From Rubrivivax sp. (GTDB taxonomy: Bacteria > Pseudomonadota > Gammaproteobacteria > Burkholderiales > Burkholderiaceae_C): 61,033 nucleotides of DNA. Where the stretch lies: positions 1 through 61,033 of the forward strand of contig JAHBZS010000027.1 in the NCBI GenBank assembly GCA_019635285.1, written 5' to 3'. The position numbers and the translations under genes are program-made. Each line of letters begins with the position of its first letter. Positions within the stretch are counted from its first letter, which is position 1. Shown one piece after another: positions 1-9,355 of this stretch. The notes below the pieces were generated by a model, which saw only the letters and a list, made by a program, of their open reading frames with translations, had not been told where the DNA came from and made no database searches.

Positions 1-76
1 CTTCTCCTCGGGTGAACAACCTCTTGGGAAACGACAGCTAGACGGCCCGGCTGCGGGAGGGCGCCGTGCCAGCGCC

Positions 77-1642
77 TCAGGTCGGCACCGACGTGCGGAT
101 CAGGTAGTCGAAGGCCGCCAGCGCGGCCTTCGCGCCGTCGCCGGCGGCGATGACGATCTGCTTGAACGGCACCGTGGTCGCGTCGCCGGCCGCGAACACG
201 CCCGGCACGTTGGTGGCGCCGCGTGCGTCGACGATGACCTCGCCGAAGCGACTCAGTTCCACCGTGCCCTTCAGGAACTCGGTGTTCGGCACCAGGCCGA
301 TCTGCACGAACACGCCGGCCAGCGCCACCGTCTGCTCGACGCCGCTGGCGCGGTCCTTGAAGCGCAGGCCGTTCACCTTCTGGCCGTCGCCGGTGATCTC
401 CAGCGTCTGCGCGTTCAGGTGCACCGTCACGTTGGGCAGGCTCAGCAGCTTCTTCACCAGCACGGCGTCGGCCTTCAGCTGGTCCATGAACTCGATCAGC
501 GTGACGTGTTCGACCACGCCCGCCAGGTCGATGGCCGCCTCGACGCCCGAGTTGCCGCCGCCGATCACCGCCACCTGCTTGCCCTTGAACAGCGGGCCGT
601 CGCAGTGCGGGCAGTAGGCCACGCCCTTGGTGCGGTATTCCTGCTCGCCGGGCACGCCGACGTTGCGCCAGCGCGCGCCGGTGGACAGGATCACAGCGCG
701 CGCCTTCAGCTCGGCGCCGTTGGCCAGCCGCACGCTGGCCAGGCCGCCGGGCGCGGCCGCGGGCTCCAGCGCCTCGACGCGCTGGTTGTTCATCAGGTCC
801 ACCTCGTAGGTGCGCACGTGGGCTTCCAGCGCGGACGCGAACTTCGGGCCGTCGGTTTCCAGCACCGAGATGTAGTTCTCGATGGCCAGCGTATCCAGCG
901 TCTGGCCGCCGAAGCGCTCGGCCACGACGCCGGTGCGGATGCCCTTGCGCGCCGCATACACCGCCGCCGCCGCGCCGGCCGGGCCGCCGCCGACGATGAG
1001 CACGTCGTAGGGCGCGGCCTGCGCCAGGCGCGCGGCCTCGCGCGCCGCCGCGCCGCTATCCACCTTGGCCAGGATCTCGGCCAGTTCCATGCGGCCCGAG
1101 CCGAAGGGCTGGCCGTTCAGGAACACCGTCGGCACGGCCATGATCTGCCGCGCCTCGACCTCGGCCTGGAACAGCCCGCCGTCGATGGCCACGTGGCGGA
1201 TGCGCGGGTTCAGCACGGCCATCAGGTTCAGCGCCTGCACCACGTCCGGGCAGTTGTGGCAGCTCAGGCTCATCCAGGTCTCGAAGACGAAGTCGCCTTC
1301 GAGCGCGCGGATCTGTTCGATAACCTCGGGCTCGACCTTCGGCGGATGCCCGCCCGCCTGCAGCAGCGCCAGCACCAGCGAAGTGAACTCATGGCCCATC
1401 GGCACGGCGGCGAAGCGCACACCCATGTCCTGGCCGGCGCGCGTGATCTGGAACGAAGGCTTGCGCGCATCGGTGCCGTCGAAGCGCACGCTGAGCTTGT
1501 CGCTCAACGGTGCGATGTCGTTGAGCAGCTCGCGCATCTCGGCGGCGCCGGCGCTTTCGTCGAGGCTGGCCACCAGTTCGATGGGCTGTTGCAGGCGTTC
1601 GAGATAGGCCTTCAGCTGGGCTTGGATGGTGCTGTCGAGCAT
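77..1642 (-). CDS. ahpF: alkyl hydroperoxide reductase subunit F (AhpF)
   Basis: 521 aa, full length for the family. It passes electrons from NADH through FAD and two dithiol centres to the peroxiredoxin AhpC in the cytoplasm. The N-terminal tandem thioredoxin-like domain carries CHNC at residues 128-131. The FAD-binding GGGPAG lies at 218-223, the thioredoxin-reductase dithiol CPHC at 344-347 and a second dinucleotide fold GGGNSG at 361-366. The ATG at 1642 has a strong AAGGAGAGG ribosome site just upstream. It lies 121 bp downstream of ahpC on the same strand, with hairpins in between that probably lower its expression relative to ahpC. All redox motifs are intact. Confidence 0.96.
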   Translation of the reverse strand: MLDSTIQAQLKAYLERLQQPIELVASLDESAGAAEMRELLNDIAPLSDKLSVRFDGTDARKPSFQITRAGQDMGVRFAAVPMGHEFTSLVLALLQAGGHPPKVEPEVIEQIRALEGDFVFETWMSLSCHNCPDVVQALNLMAVLNPRIRHVAIDGGLFQAEVEARQIMAVPTVFLNGQPFGSGRMELAEILAKVDSGAAAREAARLAQAAPYDVLIVGGGPAGAAAAVYAARKGIRTGVVAERFGGQTLDTLAIENYISVLETDGPKFASALEAHVRTYEVDLMNNQRVEALEPAAAPGGLASVRLANGAELKARAVILSTGARWRNVGVPGEQEYRTKGVAYCPHCDGPLFKGKQVAVIGGGNSGVEAAIDLAGVVEHVTLIEFMDQLKADAVLVKKLLSLPNVTVHLNAQTLEITGDGQKVNGLRFKDRASGVEQTVALAGVFVQIGLVPNTEFLKGTVELSRFGEVIVDARGATNVPGVFAAGDATTVPFKQIVIAAGDGAKAALAAFDYLIRTSVPT

Positions 1643-1687
1643 GGGTCCTCTCCTTCAAGGGGCGTGGGCCGTCCGGCCCGGTCGCCA

Positions 1688-1758
1688 GCGCCCTTTGCCG
1701 GGGCGCTAGCGACAAGGCCCGAGGGTCTTGTCGTGAGGCAGCGGGGACGGTGCCCCGC
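1688..1758 (-). terminator. hairpin cluster between ahpC and ahpF
   Basis: Three stem-loops follow the ahpC stop. They are GCGGGG/CCCCGC (1741-1758), an almost perfect 10-bp stem with a 2-nt loop at 1711-1732, and GCGCCC/GGGCGC-type pairing around 1688-1706. No T-run follows, so these are more likely partial attenuators or mRNA-stabilising structures than full terminators. They would fit the need for more AhpC than AhpF. Confidence 0.4.
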
Positions 1759-1763
1759 ATACA

Positions 1764-2327
1764 TCAAATCTTGCCGACGAGGTCCAGCGACGGGGTCAGC
1801 GTCTTCGCGCCTTCGTTCCACTTGGCCGGGCACACCTGGCCGGGGTGCTTGGCGGTGTACTGCGCGGCCTTCAGCTTGCGCAGCGTTTCCTTGACGTCAC
1901 GCGCAATCTCGTTGCTGTGCACCTCGGCGGTCTTGATGACGCCGTCGGGGTTGATCACGAAGGTGCCGCGCAGCGCCAGGCCTTCTTCGGGGATGTGCAC
2001 GCCGAAAGCGTTGGTCAGCGTGTGCGTCGGGTCGCCGACCAGCGGGAACTTGGCCTTGCCGACGGCCGGGCTGGTCTCGTGCCACACCTTGTGCGAGAAG
2101 TGCGTGTCGGTGGTGACGATGTAGACCTCGGCTTCCAGCTTCTGGAATTCGGCGTAGTTGTCGGCCGCGTCTTCGACTTCGGTCGGGCAGTTGAAGGTGA
2201 ACGCCGCCGGCATGAAGATCAGCACCGACCACTTGCCCTTCAGGCTCTGGTCGCTGACTTCGATGAACTTGCCGTTGTGGAAGGCCTGCGTCTTGAACGG
2301 CTGGACCTGGGTGTTGATGAGCGACAT
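1764..2327 (-). CDS. ahpC: alkyl hydroperoxide reductase subunit C, 2-Cys peroxiredoxin
   Basis: 187 aa peroxiredoxin of the AhpC/Prx1 class, which reduces H2O2 and organic peroxides and is recycled by AhpF. The peroxidatic Cys47 sits in the classical FTFNCPTEV motif and the resolving Cys166 in GQVCPAKW. The start at 2327 (MSLINTQ) was preferred over the longer reading from 2390. It matches the family N-terminus and has AAGGAAAC just upstream, and the longer form would overlap the promoter. It is the first gene of an ahpC-ahpF unit. Confidence 0.96.
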   Translation of the reverse strand: MSLINTQVQPFKTQAFHNGKFIEVSDQSLKGKWSVLIFMPAAFTFNCPTEVEDAADNYAEFQKLEAEVYIVTTDTHFSHKVWHETSPAVGKAKFPLVGDPTHTLTNAFGVHIPEEGLALRGTFVINPDGVIKTAEVHSNEIARDVKETLRKLKAAQYTAKHPGQVCPAKWNEGAKTLTPSLDLVGKI

Positions 2328-2388
2328 GGGGTTTCCTTTGCTGCGGTTGGGTAATTGCAGGAAGCTATCGAAGCTCCGCCACATACGC

Positions 2389-2426
2389 ATTATAAGCTAT
2401 TGACAATAGTCGGCCGATTGCCAATC
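2389..2426 (-). promoter_or_regulatory. ahpC promoter with two palindromes (OxyR-like site)
   Basis: On the minus strand a perfect TATAAT -10 box lies at 2394-2389. There is no recognisable -35 box at the proper distance. Instead two perfect palindromes occupy the region: CTATTGACAATAG (2397-2409) and GATTGCCAATC (2416-2426), with centres 18 bp apart. A missing -35 covered by palindromes suggests activation by a LysR-type regulator, most plausibly OxyR. The match to the classical OxyR spacing is imperfect. Confidence 0.5.
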
Positions 2427-2557
2427 GCTAAGGTCGTCATAGCTCCTGACGAACGCCCCGCACACGGCGCGCGACCGGCGGCAAAGCCCGGTCCAACCCG
2501 GGAAGGCCCTGCAAAGGCTGCACCAGCCGGGGATCGAGCCCGGCCCAAGCCCCAGGA

Positions 2558-4267
2558 TCAAGCCCGGCGCAGCGCGGCCTGCCGGATCGCGCCCAGGGTG
2601 GTGCGCGTGGTGATGACGTCGCTGTCCAGCGTCAGGTGGATCAGCGTCGGCGCGTCGGCCTGCAGCGCGGCCGCAAAGGCCGGCTCGAAGGCCGCGGTGG
2701 TGTCCACGCGCTGCGCATGCCAGCCGTAGGCCCGCGCCAGTGCCGCGAAGTCCGGGTTGAACAGGTCGCTGCCGCTGACGCGGCCCGGGTACTCGCGCTC
2801 CTGGTGCATGCGGATGGTGCCGTAGCTGCCGTTGTCGACGACGATGCTCACCAGCTTGCCCGGCCCGCGCCCGGCGCCGTAGCCGGTGGCGGTGGCCAGT
2901 TCCTGCCCGGTCATCAGGAAGTCGCCATCGCCGGCGACGTTGACCACCGTGCGCTGCGGGTGCAGCAGCGCCGCCGCCACGGCGGCCGGCAGGCCGTAGC
3001 CCATCGCGCCGCTGGTGCAGGCCAATTGCGTGCGTCCATGGTGTTGCAGGCCGTGATAGCGCACATAGCGGTGCAGCCAACCGCTGTAGTTGCCGGCACC
3101 GTTGGTGTACACGGTGTCGGCCGGCGCCAGCCGCTGCACGGCCTTCATCACCACCGCGAGGTCCATCGGCTCCACCGGCGGCGCGGCATGGTTGGCCTCG
3201 TAGTCGGCATGCGCGGCGCGGGCCCACTCGGTCCACGGCAGGTCGGTCGGCGCGGCCAGCGTCTCCAGCGCCTTGGCGGCGCAGGCCATCGAGGCCTGCA
3301 GCATCAGGTCGGCCGCATACACGCGGCCCAGTTCCTCGGGCCCGGCATGCACGTGCACCAGTTTCTGCGCCGGCCGCGGCACCTGCAGCAGCGTGTAGCC
3401 GCCGGTGGTCATCTCGCCCAGGCGCACGCCCAGGGCGATGATCAGGTCGGCCTCGCGCACGCGCTCGGCCAACTTGGGGTTGATGCCGATGCCCACGTCG
3501 CCGGCATACAGCGCATGGCGGTTGTCGAAGGTGTCCTGGAAGCGGAAGCCGCAGCCCACCGGCAACTGCCAGTTCTCGGCAAAGCGCTGCAGCGCATTGG
3601 CCGCCTCGGCATCCCAGCCGCTGCCGCCGGCGATGACCAGCGGCCGCCGCGCGGCCAACAGCATGGCGCGCAGCTCGCGCAGCGCGCCCGGCGCCGGCCA
3701 GGCCAGCGCCGGCACGGCGCGCGGCAGCACCGGCGCGGCGGTGGGCTGGGTCAGCATGTCCTCGGGCAGCACCAGCACCACCGGGCCCGGCCGGCCCTGC
3801 AGCGCGGTGTGGAAGGCGCGCGCCACGTATTCCGGCAGGCGGTCGGCGCTGTGCACCTCGCCCACCCACTTGGCCATGCCCAGCGTGCCGGGGCCGAACA
3901 TCTGGCGGTAGTCGACTTCCTGGAAGGCCTCGCGGTCACGCTGGTCGCTGGCCACCTGGCCGACGAACAGGATCAGCGGCGTGGAGTCCTGAAACGCCGT
4001 GTGCAGCCCGATGCTGGCATTGGTGGCCCCCGGGCCGCGCGTGACGAAGCAGATGCCCGGCCGGCCGCTGAGCTTGCCCTGCGCCTCGGCCATGAAGGCC
4101 GCGCCGCCCTCCTGCCGGCAGGCGATGAAGCGGATCTGGTCGCGGTGCGCGTAAAAGCCGTCCAGCACCGCCAGATAACTTTCGCCGGGCACGCCGAAGG
4201 CGGTGTGCACGCCCTGGGCGATCAAGGCCTCGACCAAGGCGTGGCCTGCGGGACGGGGGCTGCTCAT
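2558..4267 (-). CDS. thiamine-diphosphate-dependent enzyme, acetolactate-synthase-like
   Basis: 569 aa with the three-domain layout of the ALS/benzoylformate decarboxylase family. The N-terminal pyrimidine-binding domain has the catalytic-type Glu53 in RQEGGAA and a TRGPGATNA motif. A central domain follows. The C-terminal PP domain has GDGDF at about 446 and DNGSYG at about 478, the two ends of the ThDP-Mg motif. The ATG at 4267 follows GAGGAGAA. No regulatory small subunit gene is near, so a true valine-pathway AHAS is unlikely. The position beside a TetR gene and transporters suggests a catabolic C-C lyase or ring-opening hydrolase (an IolD-like role is possible). The substrate is unknown. 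A CATAAT -10 lies at 4294-4289. Confidence 0.85.
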   Translation of the reverse strand: MSSPRPAGHALVEALIAQGVHTAFGVPGESYLAVLDGFYAHRDQIRFIACRQEGGAAFMAEAQGKLSGRPGICFVTRGPGATNASIGLHTAFQDSTPLILFVGQVASDQRDREAFQEVDYRQMFGPGTLGMAKWVGEVHSADRLPEYVARAFHTALQGRPGPVVLVLPEDMLTQPTAAPVLPRAVPALAWPAPGALRELRAMLLAARRPLVIAGGSGWDAEAANALQRFAENWQLPVGCGFRFQDTFDNRHALYAGDVGIGINPKLAERVREADLIIALGVRLGEMTTGGYTLLQVPRPAQKLVHVHAGPEELGRVYAADLMLQASMACAAKALETLAAPTDLPWTEWARAAHADYEANHAAPPVEPMDLAVVMKAVQRLAPADTVYTNGAGNYSGWLHRYVRYHGLQHHGRTQLACTSGAMGYGLPAAVAAALLHPQRTVVNVAGDGDFLMTGQELATATGYGAGRGPGKLVSIVVDNGSYGTIRMHQEREYPGRVSGSDLFNPDFAALARAYGWHAQRVDTTAAFEPAFAAALQADAPTLIHLTLDSDVITTRTTLGAIRQAALRRA

Positions 4268-4334
4268 CTGCGTTCTCCTCGAGCCGGCATTATGCGAACG
4301 CGGCCGCGGCCAGGGTTTGTGCTGTACAACGCAA

Positions 4335-4350
4335 TTAAACAGACAGTGAA
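4335..4350. promoter_or_regulatory. TetR-1 operator, copy 1 (autoregulation)
   Basis: TTAAAC-AGAC-AGTGAA, a 6+4+6 inverted repeat with 3 of 12 half-site mismatches to TTCACC/GGTGAA. It lies 10 bp before the TetR-1 start and about 40 bp upstream of the -10 box of the divergent ThDP-enzyme gene, so it could serve both. Confidence 0.5.
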
Positions 4351-4360
4351 TCATTCGCCG

Positions 4361-5011
4361 ATGGCCAGAGCCTCCGCCAAGACCTCCGAAACCCGCCCGC
4401 GCAACGCCGACCGCTCGCAGAAGGACATCCTGGACGCGGCGCTGGCCGAGTTCGCCGACTACGGCCTGGGCGGCGCGCGCATGGACCGCATCGCCGAGCG
4501 CGCCGGCGTCAACAAGCGGCTCATCTACTACTACTTCGAGAGCAAGGAAAGCCTGTTCCTGGCGGTGCTGGAGCGCGCCTACGAAGGCATCCGCAGCGAG
4601 GAGCAGGCGCTGAACCTGACGCAGGTGGAGCCGGTGGAGGCGATCCGCCGGCTCATCGCCTTCACCTGGAACTACTACATCGCGCACCCGGAGTTCCTGA
4701 CGCTGCTGAACAGCGAGAACCTGCACCGCGCGCGGCACCTCAAGCAGTCCACCAAGATCTCGGCGATGCATTCGCCGCTGGTGCAGACGCTGGCCGACGT
4801 GCTGGAGCGCGGCCACAAGGGCGGCATCTTCCGCGCCGGCGTCGACCCGGTGCAGCTGTACATCTCGATCGCCGGGCTGTCGTACTTCTACCTGGGCAAC
4901 AGCCACACCTTGTCGACCATCTTCGACCGGCCGCTGCTGGGGCCCAAGGCCAAGCTGGAGCGGCTGTCGCACATGACCGACCTGGTGCTCGGCTACCTGG
5001 TGCGCGACTGA
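4361..5011 (+). CDS. TetR-family transcriptional regulator (TetR-1)
   Basis: 216 aa. The N-terminal TetR helix-turn-helix (about residues 20-65) includes MDRIAERAGVNKRLIYYYFESKE. An all-helical ligand and dimerisation domain follows. It is clearly paralogous to the TetR at 12245-12922: both share an LLNSEN-HR segment, a LADVL/IADVL segment and a similar C-terminus. The ATG at 4361 was chosen because it starts right after the operator-like palindrome. An in-frame upstream ATG would place that palindrome inside the gene. It is divergent from the ThDP enzyme and followed by tctC. I infer that it represses the units carrying TTCACC-N4-GGTGAA; its ligand is unknown. Confidence 0.9.
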   Translation: MARASAKTSETRPRNADRSQKDILDAALAEFADYGLGGARMDRIAERAGVNKRLIYYYFESKESLFLAVLERAYEGIRSEEQALNLTQVEPVEAIRRLIAFTWNYYIAHPEFLTLLNSENLHRARHLKQSTKISAMHSPLVQTLADVLERGHKGGIFRAGVDPVQLYISIAGLSYFYLGNSHTLSTIFDRPLLGPKAKLERLSHMTDLVLGYLVRD

Positions 5012-5044
5012 GCAGCTGCGAATCCGTCTGAGTAGTCTCCCCGG

Positions 5045-5089
5045 TTGCCGGGCGTGCCCGGTCGCGCTTAGGATTCACCATCCAGTGAA
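5045..5089 (+). promoter_or_regulatory. tctC promoter with TetR-1 operator, copy 2
   Basis: A weak -35 TTGCCG (5045-5050) and -10 TAGGAT (5069-5074) with an 18-bp spacer are followed at once by TTCACC-ATCC-AGTGAA (5074-5089). This is the best but one match to the consensus, with one half-site mismatch. The operator would sit over the transcription start, as expected for a repressor. GGAGGAG and the tctC ATG follow 18 bp later. Confidence 0.6.
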
Positions 5090-5107
5090 CTATCGGAGGA
5101 GACGCGC

Positions 5108-6097
5108 ATGAACAAGGTCCTGTCGACCACGCTGCTGGCCGCCGCCTGCCTGGCCCCTGCCCTGGCCCAGGCGCAATGGAAGCCGACCAAGCCGGTGACC
5201 ATCATCGTGCCCTGGGCGGCCGGCGGCGCCACCGACCAGGTGACGCGCCTGGCCGCGTCGGAGCTGGAGACGGGCCTGGGCCAGAAGATCGTCATCGTCA
5301 ACCAGCCCGGCGGCGCCGGCTCCATCGGCACCAAGGCGGCGATGGACGCGCCGAAGGACGGCTACACCTGGACCGCCGGCGCGGCCAAGCAGCTGGGCAC
5401 CTACCCGGTGCTGGGCATGATCAACAGCAAGGTCGACGACTTCAACCTGTACCTGGCAGTGACCAACGTGTCCATCGTCAGCGTCAACCCGAATTCGCCG
5501 TACCAGACCTTCCCGCAGCTGCTGGAGGCGATGAAGAACAAGCAGGTGTCCGTGGCCACGGCCGGCAACAGCTCGTCGGGCCACTTCGCCATGGAGGCCA
5601 TCGCCAAGGCCACCGGCGCCAAGTACCGCCACGTCACCTACGACGGCGGCAACCCGGCGGTGGTGTCCACGGTGGCCGGCGAAACCGAAGTCACCACGCA
5701 GCTGGCACCCGAGCAGGCCGAGATGATCAAGGCCAAGCGCCTGCGCCCGCTGGCGGTGGTGGCCGACCAGCCGCTGACCATCGAAGGCTTCGGCACCATT
5801 CCGGCGATCACCGACTTCGTCAAGGACTTCCCCAAGGTGACCACCGGCTTCGGCATCTTCATCCCCAAGGGCGTGCCGCCCGAGGTGGTGGCCACGGTGG
5901 ACAAGCTCTGGGCCGAGAAGGTCGCCACGTCGGAGAAGCTGAAGAAGTACGCCGCCGAAAAGGGCGCGCTGTTCACGCCGCTGTACGGCAAGGCGGCCTA
6001 CGACGCGGTGTGGCCGACGGTGGTGACCGACGCCTACCTGCTGCAGGACGCCGGGCTGGCCAAGGTCTCGCCCGAGTCGCTGGGCATCAAACGCTAG
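5108..6097 (+). CDS. tctC: Bug/TctC-family periplasmic solute receptor
   Basis: 329 aa with a Sec signal peptide ending near ALAQAQ (residues 1-23). It then shows the typical Bug receptor start, KPVTIIVPWAAGGATDQVTR, the PGGAGSIG loop, and the usual length of about 320 aa. It would bind a carboxylate-bearing substrate in the periplasm and hand it to TctA/TctB. It has a strong GGAGGAGA ribosome site. It heads tctC-tctB-tctA plus an isomerase-like gene and carries a TetR-1 operator in its promoter. The specificity cannot be read from sequence. Confidence 0.95.
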   Translation: MNKVLSTTLLAAACLAPALAQAQWKPTKPVTIIVPWAAGGATDQVTRLAASELETGLGQKIVIVNQPGGAGSIGTKAAMDAPKDGYTWTAGAAKQLGTYPVLGMINSKVDDFNLYLAVTNVSIVSVNPNSPYQTFPQLLEAMKNKQVSVATAGNSSSGHFAMEAIAKATGAKYRHVTYDGGNPAVVSTVAGETEVTTQLAPEQAEMIKAKRLRPLAVVADQPLTIEGFGTIPAITDFVKDFPKVTTGFGIFIPKGVPPEVVATVDKLWAEKVATSEKLKKYAAEKGALFTPLYGKAAYDAVWPTVVTDAYLLQDAGLAKVSPESLGIKR

Positions 6098-6137
6098 GCC
6101 CCACGGCGTCGCTCGCACGCACCGCCTGACGTTATAG

Positions 6138-6620
6138 ATGCAACGCCAAGACTTGCTCGGCGCCGGCGTGTTCGCCGCCGTCGGCACGGCGATCCTGGTG
6201 GCGTCGCTGCGCATGGACCGGCTCAGCGACCGCGCCATCGAGGTCTGGTCCGCGCCGGGGCTGACGCCGGGCGTGGTGGGCGCGCTGATGATCGTGCTGT
6301 CGCTGGTGCTGGGCGCGCAGGCGCTGCGTGCGCCGGCCCAGGCCGACGAAGACGGCGCCGCCCCCGGCGGCTGGCGGCGCACCGCCCTGGCGCTGCTGCT
6401 GTGCGTGCTCTTCGCCGGCATCACGCTGGGCCACGGCACGCCCTTCATCGTCGAAGGCGCAGTCTTCATCTTCGTCTTCACCACGCTGTTCAGCTGGACC
6501 GAATGGCGTGCCACCGGGCGCGTGGCGCGCGGCCTGGCGCAGACCTTGGCCGTGGCGGTGTGCGCGTCGGCCTTCATCTCGTGGCTCTTCGAGTCGGTGT
6601 TCCTGGTGCGCCTGCCCTGA
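6138..6620 (+). CDS. tctB: TctB-family small membrane subunit
   Basis: 160 aa with four predicted hydrophobic segments (about residues 5-22, 45-62, 83-105 and 130-155). This is the size and topology of the small permease subunit of tripartite tricarboxylate transporters. Sequence is poorly conserved in this family, so the call rests on topology and on its place between tctC and tctA. It ends one base before tctA starts. A central hydrophilic stretch (QADEDGAAPGG) separates the two helix pairs. Confidence 0.88.
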   Translation: MQRQDLLGAGVFAAVGTAILVASLRMDRLSDRAIEVWSAPGLTPGVVGALMIVLSLVLGAQALRAPAQADEDGAAPGGWRRTALALLLCVLFAGITLGHGTPFIVEGAVFIFVFTTLFSWTEWRATGRVARGLAQTLAVAVCASAFISWLFESVFLVRLP

Positions 6621-6621
6621 T

Positions 6622-8118
6622 ATGGACGGATTGAGTCACCTGGGCACGGCCCTGGCCGCGCTGGCCGGCCCCTGGCAGATCGCCTACGCGCTGGGCGCCA
6701 CCCTGGCGGGCATCATCATCGGCCTGCTGCCGGGGCTGTCGGCGACCTTGGGCGTGGCGCTGTTCACCACGCTGACGCTGAAGATGCAGCCCACCGACGC
6801 CATCCTGGTGCTGGTATGCGTCTACGTGGGCGCCATCTACGGCGGCAGCCGCACCGCCATCCTGCTCAACATCCCCGGCACCGCAGCCAACGCCGCCGCC
6901 TGCCTGGACGGCAACATGCTGGCGCGCCAGGGCCAGGCCGGCCGCGCCATGGGCATCGCCACCACCGGCTCGGTGGCCGGGTCGCTGTTCGGCGTGGTCT
7001 GCCTGGCGATGTTCACGCCGCTGCTGGCCGAGACGGCGCTGAAGTTCGGCGCCTTCGAATTCTTCTGGCTGGGCATGGTCGGCGTGATGATGTCCGGCAG
7101 CCTGACCGGCGCCAACCCGATCAAGGGCTGGCTGATGGGGCTGCTGGGCATCTTTGTGGCCAACATCGGGCTGGACCCGATCCACGCGCACCCGCGCTTC
7201 ACCTTCGACAGCAACGCCATGAGCGGCGGCATCGGCCTGATCCCCGCGCTGGTGGGCGCCTTCGGCTTCGCCGAGATCCTGACGGTGATGAGCCAGCCCA
7301 AGCTCAAGGCCATGGCCAATTCGGTGGACTCGGTGCTGCCCAAGATCATGGACGTGCTGCGCTACTGGCGCACCATCCTCCGCTCGGGCTTGATCGGCGT
7401 GTTCGTCGGCATCCTGCCCGGCGTGGGCGAGGACATGGCCGCGTGGTCGTCCTATGCCGCGGCCAAGCGCGCCAGCAAAGAGCGCGAGCAGTTCGGCAAA
7501 GGCTCGGTCGATGGGCTGATCGCCGCCGAGACCGGCGACAACGCCGCCATCCCCGGTGCGCTGATTCCGGCGCTGGCGCTGGGCATTCCGGGCTCGGCGC
7601 CGGCCGCGGTGCTGATGGCGGCGATGATCATCCACGGCGCGCAGCCCGGCCCGATGCTCATGGTCAACCAGCCGCAGTTCATCTACGACGTGGTCGGCAT
7701 CACGCTGGTGTCCACGCTGGCCATGCTGGTCTTCGGCCTGTTGCTGGTGCGGCCCATCCTGTGGGTGCTGCGCGTGCCGCGCGAGATCATCATGCCCATC
7801 GTCTTCGTGCTGTGCGTGCTGGGCTCGTACTCCATCACGCAGCGGCTGTTCGACGTGTGGGTGATGCTGGGCGTGGGCGTCGGCTGCTTCTGGCTGCGCC
7901 AGCGCGGCTTCCCGGTGGCACCCTTCGTGCTGGGCCTGGTGCTGGGCGACATCGTCGACAAGTCGCTGCGCCGCGGCCTGGTGCTGTCCGACGGCAGCCT
8001 GCTGCCCTTCTTCACACGGCCCATCAGCGCGCTGCTGGCGCTGCTGGTGCTGGCCATGCTGGTGGCTCAGGTGCCGGCGCTGCGGCGCTGGTTCACGCCC
8101 AGAAGGAAGCCCAAATGA
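6622..8118 (+). CDS. tctA: TctA-family large membrane subunit
   Basis: 498 aa, very hydrophobic with about 11-12 membrane segments. It contains the family signatures GLLPGLSATLG near the N-terminus and GILPGVGEDMA around residue 258. This is the channel-forming subunit that takes substrate from TctC using an ion gradient. The start at 6622 follows the tctB stop by one base. An upstream in-frame extension would overlap tctB and has no family match. Its stop overlaps the next gene (ATGA), which indicates translational coupling. Confidence 0.95.
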   Translation: MDGLSHLGTALAALAGPWQIAYALGATLAGIIIGLLPGLSATLGVALFTTLTLKMQPTDAILVLVCVYVGAIYGGSRTAILLNIPGTAANAAACLDGNMLARQGQAGRAMGIATTGSVAGSLFGVVCLAMFTPLLAETALKFGAFEFFWLGMVGVMMSGSLTGANPIKGWLMGLLGIFVANIGLDPIHAHPRFTFDSNAMSGGIGLIPALVGAFGFAEILTVMSQPKLKAMANSVDSVLPKIMDVLRYWRTILRSGLIGVFVGILPGVGEDMAAWSSYAAAKRASKEREQFGKGSVDGLIAAETGDNAAIPGALIPALALGIPGSAPAAVLMAAMIIHGAQPGPMLMVNQPQFIYDVVGITLVSTLAMLVFGLLLVRPILWVLRVPREIIMPIVFVLCVLGSYSITQRLFDVWVMLGVGVGCFWLRQRGFPVAPFVLGLVLGDIVDKSLRRGLVLSDGSLLPFFTRPISALLALLVLAMLVAQVPALRRWFTPRRKPK

Positions 8119-9008
8119 ACGACCGGCTGGCGCTGTGCAACGAGGTGCTGGCGCCGTGGAGCTTTGCCGAGCAATGCACCTATGCCGCCAAGCTGGGCTA
8201 CCGCGCGCTGGAGGTGGCGCCCTTCACGCTGGCCGAAGACCCGCTGCGCATCACCGACGCGCAGGCCGCCGCCTGGGCCGCCATCGCACGCGACCACGGG
8301 CTGGCGATCAGCGGGCTGCATTGGCTGCTGGTCGCGCCCAAAGGCCTGTCGATCAGCCACCCCGACGCGGCGGTGCGCCAGCGCAGCGATGCGGCCATCG
8401 CGCGGCTGGTGGAGCTGTGCGCACAGTTGGGCGGCCGCTACCTGGTGCACGGCTCGCCGGCGCAGCGCAACCCACAGCCCGGGCAGAGCACGGCCGACGC
8501 GCTGGCGCGCGCCACCGAGGCCTGGGTCAAGGCCGGTGAACACGCCGGCCGCCTGGGCCTGCACTATTGCATCGAGCCACTGTCGCGCGAGCAGACGTCG
8601 GTGCTGAACACCGTGGACGAAGCGCTGGCCATCGTCGACGCCGCGCGCCTGCCAGGCTTGAAGACGATGCTCGACACCAGCTCCGCCGGCGCCACCGAGG
8701 CCGAGCCGCTGCCGGCGCTGATCGACCGCGTGTGGCCCGGCGGCGGTCTGGTGCACGTGCAGCTGAACGACCGCAACCGCCGCGGGCCGGGCCAGGGCAC
8801 CGACCGCTTTGCGCCGGTGCTGGCCGCGCTGCAGCGCCAGGGCTACGGCGGCTGGCTGGCGATGGAGCCTTTCGACTACGTGCCCGACGGGCCGGGCTGC
8901 GCGGCCTGGGCTATCGGCTATGTGCGTGGGCTGCTGGAGAACATGCCCGCACTCGCCGCTCAGGCTGACTCGCGATCGAACGCAAGCGGCGGTTCGAATC
9001 AGCGCTGA
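8115..9008 (+). CDS. sugar phosphate isomerase/epimerase-like TIM barrel (AP-endonuclease 2 fold)
   Basis: 297 aa. It matches the xylose-isomerase-like/EndoIV-like barrel family: SGLHWLL, a metal-ligand type Glu in YCIEPLS, LDTSSAG, VHVQLND and a C-terminal AMEPFDY. Members are hydroxypyruvate isomerases, tagatose epimerases, IolE/IolI-type enzymes and 3-keto-glycoside lyases. Its ATG overlaps the tctA stop by 4 nt, so import and this step are co-expressed. The extreme C-terminus (SNASGGSNQR) overlaps the convergent HepT gene by 10 bp. The reaction is unknown. Confidence 0.88.
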   Translation: MNDRLALCNEVLAPWSFAEQCTYAAKLGYRALEVAPFTLAEDPLRITDAQAAAWAAIARDHGLAISGLHWLLVAPKGLSISHPDAAVRQRSDAAIARLVELCAQLGGRYLVHGSPAQRNPQPGQSTADALARATEAWVKAGEHAGRLGLHYCIEPLSREQTSVLNTVDEALAIVDAARLPGLKTMLDTSSAGATEAEPLPALIDRVWPGGGLVHVQLNDRNRRGPGQGTDRFAPVLAALQRQGYGGWLAMEPFDYVPDGPGCAAWAIGYVRGLLENMPALAAQADSRSNASGGSNQR

Positions 9009-9355
9009 GGATCTAGGCGCGCGGCCATGCGCTTCACGGCGACGGAGAGCGCCGGGAGGTCTTGTTCAACGACCAGCCAGACCGCTCCGAGGTCAACACC
9101 CAGATAGCCATGGACGATCACGTTGCGAAACCCAGCGAGTTCGCGCCAAGGGATCTGCGGCTCGGTGCTCTTGATCTCGCTTGACAGACGCTGGCTTGAC
9201 TCGGCCAGAGTCTGCAAGTTGCGGATCACGGCGTCTTGCACCAGGCGCGAGGCGTCGAAGCGGGCGCGCTCAGCGTGGGTGTACTCGACGATCCGGTCCA
9301 GGCAGTCGCGCATGTGCGCAAGCAGCACCCGGTCTGCCTCGGGGCCGGGGTTCAC
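8999..9355 (-). CDS. HepT-like HEPN-domain toxin (DUF86)
   Basis: 118 aa, all-helical HEPN protein. The RX4H motif with the following Tyr is visible as R77-NVIV-H82-G-Y84, the signature of HepT ribonucleases. In the HepT/MNT family that Tyr is AMPylated by the partner antitoxin. It starts with GTG, and the GTGA overlaps the stop of the MNT gene by 4 nt, the standard coupling of such pairs. Its end overlaps the convergent isomerase gene by 10 bp. It is one of two toxin-antitoxin pairs embedded in the island. Confidence 0.88.
   Translation of the reverse strand: MNPGPEADRVLLAHMRDCLDRIVEYTHAERARFDASRLVQDAVIRNLQTLAESSQRLSSEIKSTEPQIPWRELAGFRNVIVHGYLGVDLGAVWLVVEQDLPALSVAVKRMAARLDPQR

Noticed and set aside
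2558-4267. annotation as biosynthetic acetolactate synthase (ilvB)
   Set aside because: No ilvN/ilvC neighbours, and the gene lies among catabolic and transport genes; kept as an ALS-like ThDP enzyme of unknown substrate.
2636-5011. 791-aa plus-strand open frame spanning the ThDP-enzyme gene and the TetR gene
   Set aside because: Only its last 216 residues (TetR-1) are real; the rest is the antisense of the ThDP enzyme, rich in His, Gln and Arg as expected for a shadow frame in GC-rich DNA.
9040-9130. tRNA gene or attachment site near the HepT gene
   Set aside because: No cloverleaf, anticodon arm or TTCGA arm could be assembled; the sequence is fully explained by the HepT coding region.
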